Positions 35,141 through 46,333 of a stretch of 64,000 nucleotides of DNA are shown one piece after another. Source of the DNA: Artemia franciscana (taxonomy: Eukaryota; Arthropoda; Branchiopoda; Anostraca; Artemiidae); assembly GCF_032884065.1 (NCBI RefSeq), contig NC_088866.1, positions 53,328,068-53,392,067 on the forward strand, in the 5' to 3' direction. A program made the translations under genes and the position numbers. Below the pieces are notes generated by a model that worked only from the letters and a program-made list of their open reading frames with translations, ran no database searches and was not told the origin of the DNA. How positions within the stretch are numbered: the stretch's first letter is position 1; the number at the start of each line of letters is the position of its first letter.

Positions 35141-35704
35141 ATGAGTGTTTGGTACCTTAACATTCTGACAGAATAAAGAAATAGAGGACCCCTCTCAAAT
35201 CTTATATCGTAATATTTTCTTTATCTTTGTCTTTAATCATTTCGCGCGCTTTAGTTTGGCTATTTCTGCATGCACTATCTTTTTTCAAATACTTTTCTTA
35301 ATTAAAAAGAAGACACATATGGGAGGGAAAGCATCCCTATACTGCAACACCACCCCATCAAGAAAGAGTCCTTATTTTGTAATTTTTTTTTTATTTTTGT
35401 ATAATCTCGAAATAATTTGTTTGTTTTGTTGAAAGGAGAAAAAAGTTTGCTGAGCTTGGTCCTTTAATGGGTTTTCTAATTTGATCTTTGGGAAATTCTC
35501 TCTTATAGAAAATATATATAAGCAAGGTTCTTTGTACATTCAATCAAGGGAATTACCTTCGTAACATAAGGTTATTTGAATTAACCATGTGCCCAATTTG
35601 AGGAAAAAGCAACTACTGCTTGAACGTTGACAGGTGAGCGATAGGAGACAGGGTACAGGGGCTGTGTTTGGCATTCCAATCATGTATATTAAAGTGACGA
35701 CCAT
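35141..35704. other. No feature recognised
   Basis: AT-rich spacer between LINE fragments. Confidence 0.3.
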
Positions 35705-36088
35705 GTGAGTGACGGCCTTTTTTTGTTTGGTCCTAGATTGATGGCCGCAAAGGACGATATTTGGCAATCTGTCATTCTTCATCCGCAAAACATATCCTAC
35801 CTAACTCGACTTTTTTCTCATTGAAGCCCCATATAAAGGGCCTGAACTATATTTTCCATAAAGCCTACTCTTTGAAATACGGCCAGGCAAATGGGTACTC
35901 AAAGTTAATCGTGGACAGTTTCCCCAAAGTGGCCACTTTGTAGACCCATATTTGACCACCGTCATCACAGTAGCTTCCAATATTCTAATCTTGGTTCGCA
36001 AACTTGTCTCCCTATTCTTCCGAACGTTGTTTAACTCTTACAAACCACTCTGGGCCTTGGCTATTCTACTTTTTACATCTTTGCTGCA
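35705..36088 (-). pseudogene. CFDP2-like LINE fragment, 3' part of the interrupted host copy
   Basis: Minus-strand similarity from DVKSRIAKAQ through TKIRILEATVMTVVKYGS to the DRLPNIVLCG region. Continuous in the LINE with 36781-37110; the two parts are separated by the opposite-strand insertion. Confidence 0.75.
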
Positions 36089-36780
36089 GACTAAGTCACT
36101 AAGGCTAGGAATAAGTGAAGATGAAAAGGCGACGTTGGGGAACGAAAAGATTGATCTGGTGGACAGCTTCACTGGCCTCAGTAGTATTATTACTAAAGAC
36201 GGTGGGACCAGTGAAGATGTTAAAACTAGAATAACCAAGGCTCAGTGTTTTTCTTGCAGTTAAAAAAGAGTTCGGAAGAATAGGACGATAAGTCTTCAAA
36301 TCAAGATTAGAATATTGGAAGCAACAGTGATGACAATAGTCAAATATAGCTCTGAAGCAGGGGCGCTCCGAAAAGCCGGTAAAGATTTGCTAGATGTTTT
36401 CTAAAAAGCTACCTATGGATTGTTCTGGGCACCCGGATGACTGACTATTCCAAACAGTAGGCTGTCCAATAAATGTGGTTCAGTCCCGCTTTTAGAGCTA
36501 TAATGAGAAAAGGGTTAAGATGGTTTAGGGCACGTTCTCTGGAAGAAGAATGACAGATTGTCGAAAACTGTCCTTTTTCGCCAACTATCTAGGGCTAAAC
36601 AGAAAGCAGGTCGTCCATGGTTGAGGTGGAAGATGTCATAAGAAAGATTTAAAGGAAGTGGGAACTTCATGGAAGGGTGTAAAGGGGTAGGATTTGAATA
36701 GATTGAGATGAAGAAAGATCGTACGTAGCTGTTTTGGCCTCGGGTGGCTTGGTGCTGCGGTGAGTCATCTGTAGTAGTAG
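36089..36780 (+). mobile_element. 5'-truncated CFDP2-like LINE nested in another copy
   Basis: Plus-strand copy from TKSLRLGISEDEKATLG through KIRILEATVMTIVKY, the C-terminal region and GGCTTGGTGCTGCGGTGAG to a GTAGTAGTAG tail at 36771-36780. Internal stops and frameshifts. Five-prime truncation and a simple tail are typical of target-primed insertion. Confidence 0.8.
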
Positions 36781-37110
36781 CACCCTCTTCACTAATAATA
36801 CCACCCAGGAAAATGAGGCTATCCGCTTGATCGATCTTCTCGTTGCGCAACATCACCCCTTCACCTTCATTTATTCCTAGTCTAAGCGACTTAACCTTCT
36901 TAACAGTAATTTTAAAACAAATTCTCGCACCATAAACTCTCGATGCCTCCAAAAAATCATTCATTATGCTAACATTTTCTTATGCTCTCCCATAGCCTTT
37001 ACCGTATTCCTTAGGACAAAGTCCATCAAAATGAATATTAATAGGACGCAACACTGCTTAACTCCTAATTCAATGCCAAACCAGCAAATTACCTAATTTC
37101 CTATATTAAC
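36781..37110 (-). pseudogene. CFDP2-like LINE fragment, 5' part of the interrupted host copy
   Basis: Minus-strand reading gives a decayed FCIKSGVKQ to DFVLRN stretch, MNDFLEASRVYGARICFK, VKSLRLGINEGEGV and GGIISEEGA, ending exactly where the plus-strand copy begins. Confidence 0.75.
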
Positions 37111-37119
37111 CAACATATC

Positions 37120-37450
37120 CATGATCATTCGTTTAAAAAAGTGAAATTTTACTTTTTGTAGATAGGGTCCTGGAATCTTTGAAAGGGGTTTTTCTAGTGT
37201 GCTGAATTTCATGATATAGTTTTCATCAAGGTAACTAACTCCTTTAAGGGTTTTTTATTTTGAAAAGGGGAAAATTTCCTTCTGCTCGTAATTTTTGCTG
37301 GGTTGCTATAAACTTGATGATTTTTTTAAGGTGAATACCTTTTATGAATATAGTATCACCAAACTCCTTTTTTTGTTTAGAATTGTGGTTACTATTAGCA
37401 AGAGTCGCTTCTTCCTTACAGTTTTTACCACGAACTGTTTGATAATTTCA
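37120..37450 (-). repeat. Composite repeat fragment, copy G
   Basis: On the minus strand begins TATCAAACAGTTCGTGGTAA (37447-37428) and covers the first module only. Confidence 0.6.
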
Positions 37451-37956
37451 GAATTTTTGGTAATTTCAGACTTTTTCGTTTGTTGACTTCTGAATTAACT
37501 AATTAATTTTCAAAGTCTATTGAAGGATATAAGAAATTTATAAAAAAAATTTCCAACATAGCCATAGATCGTATTTTTTTTTCTTGTGGACATCCGTGAA
37601 CATTTTCCACTCCGACAATTAAATTTTGTGTGCGTGCTGGCACATATAGGTTAAATCTTTTTGGGGGTATAAGAGGATTTTTTCTTAGTGGTTAAAAGGG
37701 TGAAAAACGCCTAACAAGCTAAAATTGTGAAAACTTGATCTTTTTCGTCTTTTTTCACTTTTTTGAATAGGTGTTTTAGACTAGGACAGGGTTCAGAATT
37801 TACAATAATTTTGGGCTGAAGGAATAAGGCTTGGAATCCTTGGAAAATAAGGCTACTAATTCATTATAAGAAAATAACTTAAAAGTTGGAATCACTCTTA
37901 ACAAATTAACTGAAATTATAGACAAATAAAATTACAGATAAACATTAAGAGTTAAA

Positions 37957-38152
37957 TATAACAGTTCAAAATAGGGATGTAACCTTTTAATTGACAGTAA
38001 AAAAAAATGAGAATTTTTAACTGGATATTTTGAACACCTATACAGTACCCATTATCAGCAGTAAAACGCACAGTTTCTAAAACACAGTTAAAAAAATTTA
38101 TATTTGTTTCACTGTCAATTAAAAGGTTTCATCCCTATTTTGAACTGTTATA
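37957..38152. mobile_element. MITE with TA target duplication (Tc1/mariner-type)
   Basis: TATAACAGTTCAAAATAGGG at the left is mirrored by CCCTATTTTGAACTGTTATA at the right. The inverted repeats run about 42 bp well (through TTTTAATTGACAGT) and weaker to about 65 bp. TA dinucleotides flank both ends. 196 bp including the duplication. Confidence 0.85.
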
Positions 38153-38524
38153 TTTTTGTCATAGAAAGGCAGTGTTATCTTCGAAGTTATCTATAAGGAG
38201 TTAAGGTTCGTAACAAACTAAGAGTTTGTTTTGGTGCCTCAAATTAAGGAAACTTAAGAGTGCTGGAGTTGCAGTCCACTCCCGAAAAGACCAAGAAAAA
38301 GAACTAGAGTCGTTACTAATAATTCACCGACTACCTAAACCTTGCTTATGTAATCTTGGTGAAGAATTTCCTTCAGACCTCCACCCCCTTGAAAGTTAAG
38401 GTATAATCGGTGACATGATCAATGCTGAAAAAAAGATTTACAAGCTGACTTTTCTTCTTAGGAACACTAAGTTTCTTCTTGCTGCTGTGATGCTCATATC
38501 AGTATCCCTTTCGTCGGTTCTTAG

Positions 38525-38633
38525 TGAAGAAAAACGTAGATCCAAGTTACAAATAAGAAGTTCAAGACCAATGAAAAGATTCAAGCCAACTCAATTAAGC
38601 ACTGATGTGAGTCAAGTTGATGAACGTGAAAAG
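38525..38633 (+). CDS. Putative exon of an unrecognised basic protein (exon a)
   Basis: Acceptor-like GTCGGTTCTTAG ends at 38524; an earlier acceptor at 38461 (TTTTCTTCTTAG) gives the same phase, and the frame is even open from an ATG at 38415, which would give a hydrophobic, signal-peptide-like N-terminus (FLLAAVMLISVSLSS). The coding part reads SEEKRRSKLQIRSS, PMKRFKPTQL, DVSQVDEREK and ends in phase 0 at a consensus donor GTAAGT (38634). Three more GTGAGT sites follow within 60 bp. Very Lys/Arg-rich. No family recognised. The set of four segments is described as one gene because phases and donors match; this is inference, no transcript was seen. Confidence 0.45.
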
Positions 38634-39444
38634 GTAAGTGATGAACGTGAGTGATGAAGCGTGAACGTGAGTTCATCAAGTTGATGAACGTGAGTAATTT
38701 TCTATATTACAAGGTACGCAACAGCTGAATCAAAGCAGACAATGAGAGGCTGATGAAAGAGGAGAACTTTAACTTGCATATAATATGAAATAACAGCTGC
38801 TACACCTTTGACAGTTTCCTAAAGGAGCTAGAGAATATGTTACCCAGAGGAGCTACAAATTAAACAAGTTTAAGCTTAAAATTATTAAAATTTAGAAGTC
38901 AATAAACAGTTCATTTGTTGTTCCTAAGATTCAAGACTTTTGTTTAACAGAAAAACTTATCAAACAGAAATATTCAAAAAGAGCCAACCGGGAGTTGCGC
39001 TCACAACGAATTAAAAATACGCAAATATGTATACACTTTTGGGCAAAGAGATTCTCTAAACATCTTACACGTTAAAGCGAAATCACTAAATAATAAAAAC
39101 AAAGCTGTTGTTTTTGTAAAGAACGTAATAGCTTTATGAATATGTTGGGTAAAGCTAGATGAAGTTGAAAATTGTTTTTCCTTAAGGACTAAGGTAAGTT
39201 TTTTCTTTCATTAATTTGTTACACCTTTTGCCTCAAAGATTATGATTACATACATACAGATTATATGAGATCCTAGAAAGAACCAAGATGTTTTCTTAAC
39301 GTTTTTAAAACTCGAACTAATCATACAAATTTGCTACCACTAGTAATTTCTTAATAGTATCTCCTAAAGCTATATATGACTTGAAAACGCTTTTAGTGAG
39401 CATTAAAACTCCAAGACAATTTTACATAACTACTGATAACTCAT

Positions 39445-40268
39445 TTCTGGTGAATTCCAGAGTTATCCCAGATACGAGGGGGATACCCATCCCCTTAAAT
39501 TCCCTGCTATTTAAGTTAGAGTTAAGCTCTTTAATAATAATTTGGTTTTAAAGCTAGCTCACCAGCTTTGACAAACTATGAATAAATTTCAGACATTTAG
39601 TAACAATTTCAGACATTTCATGTCACCAAGAACCCATTATTGATAGTGCTTAATCATTTCTGATATCTTATCCAGAGTTATCCTAAATATGAAGGGGGTT
39701 GTCGCCAAATCCCTTTCAATTCCTTGCTCTTTAAGTAAAATTTCAGCTTTTCTTTTACAATATTTCTGTTTTAAATAATTTCCCCAGTTATAACATGCTA
39801 TGAGTAAATTTTTGGCATTCAACGAAGTCACTAGAAAGCTATCATTAGCAGTGCTAATTCACTTCTGATGTCCTATCCAGAGTTATCCTAAATATGAGTG
39901 GGTTAACCACCCAATCGCTTTCAATTCGTCTCTCCTTAAGCTGAAGTTCAGTTTTTTTGTTGTTTTTTTTTTTTTGCAATACTTCTGCTCTAAATAAGTT
40001 CCCCAGTTTTAACATGCTAAGAATAAATTTTAGACATTCAACGAAGTTACTAGGAAGCTATCATTAGTAGTGCTAATTCACTTCTGATTTTCTATCCAGA
40101 GTTATTCTAAATATGAAGAGGGTTGCCACCTAATCCCTTTTAATTCCTCGCTCTTTAAGCTGAAGTTCAGGTTTTTTTCAATACTTCTGTTTTAAAAAAA
40201 ATTCCTCAGCTTTAACACGCTAAGAATGATTTCAGACCTTCAACGAAGTTACTAAGAAGCCATCATTA
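39445..40268. repeat. Tandem satellite, ~210-bp unit, four copies
   Basis: CCAGAGTTATCC recurs at 39457, 39672, 39877 and 40095. Each unit also has CCCTTTCAATTCCT-like, GCTCTTTAAG, AATACTTCTG, CCCCAGTTTTAACATGCTA and CAACGAAGT. The last unit runs into the exon at 40236-40420 and supplies its acceptor. Confidence 0.85.
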
Positions 40269-40420
40269 AGATCCAAAAGTGTTAAGGAGTTCCTACAGAA
40301 GCGAAAAAGACAAAGGATGGAATCCACTACAGAATTCAACCCACAGGCTGAAGACTTGAACAGGGTGTTAGCAAAAGCGGCAATCATAATTGATGTAAAC
40401 CCAGTAGTAGAAACTCCAAG
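40236..40420 (+). CDS. Putative exon of an unrecognised basic protein (exon b)
   Basis: Acceptor GAATGATTTCAG ends at 40235. The frame is open for 61 codons plus 2 nt and ends at donor AAG/GTATTA. It starts in phase 0, matching exon a, and ends in phase 2. It reads TFNEVTKKPSLRSK, SVKEFLQKRKRQRME, STTEFNPQAEDL, NRVLAKAAIIIDVNP, VVETPR: a basic segment, then a more ordered, possibly helical one. The first ten or so codons come from the last satellite unit. KRKR and TPR(R) could be a nuclear localisation signal and a CDK-type site, but function is unknown. Confidence 0.5.
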
Positions 40421-41287
40421 GTATTAATAATTTTTTTTGGTTCAATTTTTTAAAAACGATCTTTATACATTGCAGATGGAAGGAAACCAAATTAATGTAG
40501 ACTGATATTTTAAGACTCCTTTTAAATCTTAAGACACCAAATGTGTTTTCAAAGATGCTATAAAAGCTTTCTTAAGTAAATCTTTATATTTCCGTGTATC
40601 TGCAAAACCTTTGGTAGAAAACTATTATCAGGGCTAGATTTTGTGAAAACACGCTTTAAATTCACTAGAAAAAAAGAAGTGCCAAGTATGCCAAATTCTA
40701 CCAATGGTTTCGGTTCTTCTATTTGATTTTTATTACTCTATTGTTCAGTGTTATTTTTATTTGTGTTTCATCGTCTTGATCCTTAATCTGCAATATCTCA
40801 GTGGATTGATGCCATGCTTGGCTATAAGGAGCCCGGGGTTTAGTTCCAGCTGCCACAAGGTCGGGTGGCCGGCTACCTACTTGTTCCTGTTGAAATTAAA
40901 GCCTATATGTTTTCTTTGTAGTTCAAGCCAAGAGACTGGCTTTCCTATATAGAAGTTTCAGACAAGGTGTTTCTAATAGTGTGCTTTGTGTTTCGATCTG
41001 AAACTATTTTGAGGAGTGAAGTGTTAGTATATTTCTTATGGGATGTGATCGTCTCTTACTAGGTTGCTAGCTACTGCTGCTACCTGGACAGACCATCAAC
41101 TAAAACGTCAGTTCAATTCCTTAAGGGCCATCAATGACTCTGGATCGATGTTTTTATTTTCTCTTTGATCTTAATCTTTACTAAAAACAGCATAATGTGC
41201 TTGTTATTCAAATGTGTAAGAATCAAATTTATTTAACGCTGTTTATCCAAATGTTAAGAAATAGAATAGCATCTTGAAATATTGACG

Positions 41288-41349
41288 ATGGAGGAAAATT
41301 CGACTAATATCTGCAACTCGCCAGAATTTAAATCAGCAGTGCTGATGAG
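41288..41349 (+). CDS. Possible alternative first exon of the same gene
   Basis: ATG in good context (GACGATGG), 20 codons (MEENSTNICNSPEFKSAVLM) plus AG before donor GTAGCA, ending in phase 2, so it could join the exon at 44848. A stop lies in frame 21 nt upstream. It cannot follow exon b in phase, so it would be an alternative start. Short and uncertain. Confidence 0.25.
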
Positions 41350-42239
41350 GTAGCATCTTCAATTTTGAGGACAATTTGGCTCCGTTTCAGGTTTCAACAT
41401 TTCTTTTAATTTTAAGTGTATGCGGTTTAGTTTAATATACAGAATGAGAAATACATATTGTGAGGAAAAAGTGTGAGGATCCAAATCAAAAGGAGACAAT
41501 ATATAGCAAAATAAGCAAATATAAGACAATATAAGCAAAATAGTCACAAAGTATTTTTTTATAGGCTGGATAAGAATGGTTAGTCATAATGGTTAATACG
41601 TCTATTTTGTTATTTATTAGTCTTTATTTATGTCTGTTTCTCGAAGCTGTTTGTACCTTTTAATCACATTAATGTTTTGAATAGAACTACGGTAAAGCTG
41701 TAGCAGGAATGGGGGTAAAAATTTTAGGCAGTAAGATAAACTTGATATTGGGAAAGTTATATTCTGTCTGAAGATTTTGTTTGAATAATATTTTTGGCTT
41801 CTGTAGTATAGGAGATGGCATTAGTTATAACAAGGGTATTAATATTTATCATCCTTAAGAAAAGGCCATAAGGACTTTTCCACGACTTCAAATAGTTCTT
41901 GGTAACCTCTTTAGATAGATTTTTTTGCTACACAATCTGTCCTTCAAAAGTACAGACTGCGCTGAAGAACAATGATGTTCTAGTTAACACTGTAAGAAAA
42001 AAGTATAGGCTCTTAGATAGTAGGCACAGTCTAGCAGCTATTCCCAAGCTTTCCAGAGTTTCTTCAGATTTTCTTGAACGAAAACGGGGCTCTCTGAAGT
42101 TCTCCCGAAAACTGAAATAGCGGAAATTAAAATATCTGTTTTGTGATAACATGTGTGTATTACGACGTTATTTTCTTTTAATTCTTTTTCTAAAGAAATA
42201 AATCATGGTGATCAAGACACTACACAAAATTGAAGAAAC

Positions 42240-44400
42240 TATTACAATATCTTGTGGGTCCAAAAGGTCAGATAACACCCTGATTTAGGTAAGTAATTAA
42301 TGCAGATGGAAGATCATCAGTGGACAATTGATAAGACAATGCCAGAACGCTCTGTACGATAGAACCAAGGAATTTATTAAGATTATTTGTTGTAACTTCT
42401 AGGTATTCAGGTAGGTTACCTAGAGAAAGATGACAAATCCCACATAATGGAGGTAAAGCTGAAGGAGGACTGTAAACATTATTCAGATTAGTCAAAATGA
42501 CATCTAGAAAAGGGTTCCCTTTGCTGTTGGTATTTTAACTATTTGCTTAAATTTTTGAGAGGAGTAAATTGATTTCATCTCAAATTCTTAGGCGTCCCCG
42601 ACCAAAACATATACAGCACTAGGGTACTTAGAAATAACAAAATCAGCGCTGGTCTGCAATTGCCGGAAATTTTTTTGTTATGCATCAGTGTTTTGGTTTG
42701 GCGAGTAATAAAAGACAGCTACTTGAATGATATTATAGGGACGGGAGGGACTTTAGACCTAATGCTTAGCCAGAGGATTATGTCATGCTCAGATAAATTA
42801 GGAACAGGAAATATTTTAAGAAAAAGGATGCATTTAGTAAAAAACATGAATTCATCTCCTTTTTTCCAAGTGGGTGATCCGAGGTCAGTTAGATTCTGAA
42901 TAATTTGGCAAACGAAGATACCTTTGGTCATGAGACCGTACTTCTGTAACAGCTATAACATCACTTTGGTTAAATTGTGATAGCACTTTGGGTTCCATAA
43001 GTTTGTCAAAATTAAGGCATCAGACGTTAGTGATTTAAAATTTTGGAAATTTAAAGCGATGGGGAAAGGTGCCAGTCGATGAGCTTCAGTAATCCTTAGG
43101 ATGGGTTTAAATTTCGGGTTGTGGGATGGAGCAAATAATTTAGGGGAAGACTATTTATTACAGGATAATTTTTGCATGTTGAAACTCTCAAACCAGGGTC
43201 AGATTGGTAGGGTACCCACGGGGAATAGAGTAAAAGGTATGGGGGAAAGGTTTTCTGGTGGTAGAGGATGCAGTCAAATTGGGAATGTTCTTTAAAGAGG
43301 GGAATGGTAAGACAAGTGGATGCTGGGAAAGAGAAGTAGGGAGGAGGGTGTCTGAGAGGGAAGGGTCAGGTTTGTTTCACCAAATGTTGGATGGAGGCCA
43401 GAACCAGCTATAAAATACTTGGACGTATGGAGAGGATCCAAGTCTATGGGAAATAAATTTTTGGGAAGGATGTGAGTAAGAAGAGGTTTAGGGATTGTCT
43501 GACTCAGTAACGTGATTTGAGGGGTTGGGTTGACCAGGCACACGTAAATACCTGGGACGGAGGAGACTTTCGAGGGATCGATTCCTGTGGTACGCTGCTC
43601 TGCATCGAGTTTGCAAGGGGATAATACTGGTTCTCGACTAGAATACAACCCAGGAAAGGAGGGGGTCGGAAATGCTTTCGGTTTCCCCCTAAAAAGGTTG
43701 GATTTTAAACCTAGCCTCTGGTACCGGTGATACACGAGCAAAACAATACGATTTATAAATACAAGCTGAAACTGGACAAAAGTCAACATGATCAAAACTG
43801 AGACCTTACAGAGACCATGACTAAAATGGTTACATATCACATTTTTTCCAGCTTATGCTTGCATTTCCTTTCATTTTTTTTTTCACAAGTTTGTCAAAAA
43901 CAATTACTGTATCATCATCTGCATACGATTTGGCATTGACCTTTCTAGACCTTAGAATAACAGTGTCATTATCCCGTTTTAATGTCGACATACAGCCGAA
44001 AGTCATTAAGCTACTAGTGTATTCGGTAGCTTGAGCCGCTACGATAGCAATAAAAGATATGTCGGCTGGGTTAATCCATTCACAAATAACGTTTTCAGCT
44101 TCAATATTTTTTTTCTTGACGGTTGAGAGGGAAGGTTTCTTTAGGATATTAATCATCTTAGCTCTTGAATGTAGAGAACGGGGGATATGAGGTGAAGGTG
44201 AAACAGGTGAGTTTAAAAAATTTACCTACATGGTTGATATTCTCTTAGAGGAACAGTCATAGCAAAACCAGCTCTCATTCCAATTAGCTGCAACAATTTT
44301 GGCACACTTTTCTGCTCCTGCATGGAACGAGCAATTGCTCCCTCAATATTTTACAGAGTTCAAAAAATTATCAGCCTGCATTCGGGACAAACAAGTATTT
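42240..44400 (-). mobile_element. LINE relic with PHD-like ORF1 and endonuclease remains
   Basis: Minus strand. Near 44370-44250 a cysteine pattern reads CSFHAGAEKCAK, ANWNESWFCYDC, the end of a PHD-type finger found in ORF1 of CR1/Jockey-like LINEs. 44156-43292 stays largely open with low-complexity Ser/Pro-rich text. 43080-42270 carries endonuclease-like text: LTDLGSPTWKKGDE, VAVFYYSPNQNTD, PFLDVILTNLNNVY. Stops and shifts are frequent and the RT is missing. Different family from the CFDP2-like LINE. Lies in the intron between putative exons b and c. Confidence 0.6.
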
Positions 44401-44847
44401 GTCTAACCATCTTTTTTTTAAGAGGTTAACGGCCCGAAAGACAAAATTTATTCACCTTTATACAACCATAATTATTGTTTATAATTACTGTTCTTTCAGA
44501 TTTTCTGCATATAATTTCATATATTTTTCAATAATTGAAAAGAATGATTTTTTCATATATGCTGTAACTTATCCTCATTTATCCTACATGTTTCGGGATT
44601 ATAAGGTGTAACTTATTTGAAATCTAATCAACGCCGTTTCAACTAGTAAACTAGTAGCTATTTATGTCTCGTGAAATAAATAACCGGGTTTGTTGGATAT
44701 GTACCCCTGAATTCTCTAACGCACTAATAGTTTTCCAATCGGTAGAAACTCGACACATCTTCATATGCGTTAATTCTTACTAGCTAAACTACTTTATATT
44801 CGTTTTTTGACCAGGATTTGAAAATAAATTCAAATTAATTTTAATAG

Positions 44848-44949
44848 GTCTAAGCCAAAAGCATCGAAGCAGAAGCAAGAGCTTCAAAGGGCCTTCAAAA
44901 GAACAGCTCGAAAAAATGAGTCTTCAAAGCCAGTGTCTACTACACAAAG
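44848..44949 (+). CDS. Putative exon of an unrecognised basic protein (exon c)
   Basis: Acceptor TTTTAATAG ends at 44847 and donor is CAAAG/GTATGC. One nt completes the codon begun by exon b (AG+G), followed by 33 codons and 2 nt, so it is a phase 2-2 exon. It reads SKPKASKQKQELQRAFK, RTARKNESSKPVSTTQ: about a third Lys/Arg. Good splice sites and phase fit make this the best supported of the four. Confidence 0.5.
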
Positions 44950-45004
44950 GTATGCTAATACTCATCTTTTCTTAGTTAATAATATGAAAAAAACTTCGTT
45001 TTCT

Positions 45005-45590
45005 TAAAGAGTTAAAGAGGCTGCGTCCCAAAGTCGAACCTTAAAACGTACAGGAATTAGGAGAGGCAGTTGGGGGGCTGCTGCCCCCCAAACTCCCCGC
45101 TTTTAAAGACTCTTTTGTACAGGTTTTTTGTTGTGGGGGGACTTCATTGTTACTAATTACTAGTTTTGGTGCAATGGTTCTCCTGTCCTCTTGTGTTTAA
45201 CATTTTTCGAAGTTATTCCATTATTCATTCATTTCAATTTTTTGTTAATTAAAAGAGGGCCTTTCCGAAGCCAAGAGCGGGGGTTAGGGGGGCGGCAGCC
45301 CCCCACAACAAAGCTCCTGGGCCGTAAGGGACCTTAACTTGTGAATTTCAGCCTGATCGGACAACGTTAAAGGGGGGCTGGGGTTGGTGGGTCGAAACTT
45401 TCGGTCAGATTTTCTCCATGAAGGAAAAGTCGGAGGGGGATGAAATTTGGCAGGTTTCTTAGTTGGAGCTGGGGCTACGAAATGCATCCCTCCCCATCCC
45501 TCTGCGACCACTGGAACCGAAGATCGCTTAACATTGTCGTGGCTCGCCTCTTTATAGAGGCACGAGTGTGCCTCCTTGATATTTTTTTTG
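45005..45590. repeat. G/C-rich element with inverted repeat
   Basis: GGGGGGCTGCTGCCCCCC followed by CTCCCCGC near 45072-45103 is inverted at 45277-45301 (GCGGGGGTTAGGGGGG then CGGCAGCCCCCC). The tail 45300-45590 is G-rich and ends near GCACGAGTGTGCCTCC. No coding. Probably a mobile repeat in the last intron of the putative gene. Confidence 0.55.
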
Positions 45591-45833
45591 CTTCAGTGGA
45601 GTATTGTATCCTTAGTTAAAAGTTTGCATCTTATAAGATTGATAGACATTACAAAGAGAATGGAAGACTTTTAAAGAGGTTGTATAATTTGTGTCTGAGA
45701 GTAAAACCAGTAACTACATCTATGACTACTCAGCAAAATTAATAAGCTAATTAAAAAAAAGTTAAACATTAATTATGCTATTTTTTATAACTTCATATAT
45801 AAATTTTGTCTAATTTAAGAGGATCGTGTTTTA

Positions 45834-45895
45834 GCAAAGTTGACGAGAAAAAACGAGTCAAAATAAGGGCACCTCTGGCTACTAACAAGAAGTGA
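45834..45895 (+). CDS. Putative terminal exon of an unrecognised basic protein (exon d)
   Basis: Two acceptors in the same phase: TAATTTAAG ending 45819 and GTGTTTTAG ending 45833. Either one completes the codon left by exon c. The frame reads KVDEKKRVKIRAPLATNKK and stops at TGA 45893-45895, giving a basic C-terminus. No polyadenylation signal close by that I would rely on. Confidence 0.4.
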
Positions 45896-46333
45896 AGTTA
45901 TGGGAGGTGAGGGTGCATGGATCCTGGGTCTTTTTAATTATGCTCACCAAAATATGTGCTAAATTCTGATTTCAAGAAATAATAACATCTCAATTATTTC
46001 AGTGGTGATGGATTATGAAGCCTTTGCTTCTGAATTAGCTATTTGAATAATCGATGGCCTCTGTCCAGGATGAATTGTAATCTAACCCCTGTATATTTAT
46101 TGTTAATACTATTTATGGAAAACTGATTTTCATACAAAAACTTAATTATGGAGTAATAAGAAAAAAAACTAGGACGAAATACAATTTAGAAAATAAAACA
46201 CGAAACAAATAACACAGGCACTTCTAATAAAAGTTAGGAAGAAAATCTAAGGAAGTGTAATTAGTTTAGAAGGAGTTATTTCCAACCATAGTTCGAAATC
46301 CTTTGGTTGTAGTTTTTGTAAGTTTAGTAGCAG

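Noticed and set aside
38415-38524. Signal peptide for a secreted or neuropeptide precursor
   Set aside because: The hydrophobic segment lies directly before and across two good splice acceptors, and the downstream product is nuclear-like and basic. I kept it only as an alternative start.
39445-40268. CRISPR-like repeat array
   Set aside because: Long adjoining units of about 210 bp without spacers, in eukaryotic DNA; ordinary satellite.
42660-42899. Plus-strand 79-codon frame
   Set aside because: Antisense of LINE endonuclease text on the minus strand.
43292-43840. 182-codon minus-strand frame as a host gene
   Set aside because: Ser/Pro-rich low-complexity text between ORF1 and endonuclease remains of a LINE relic; no host domain.
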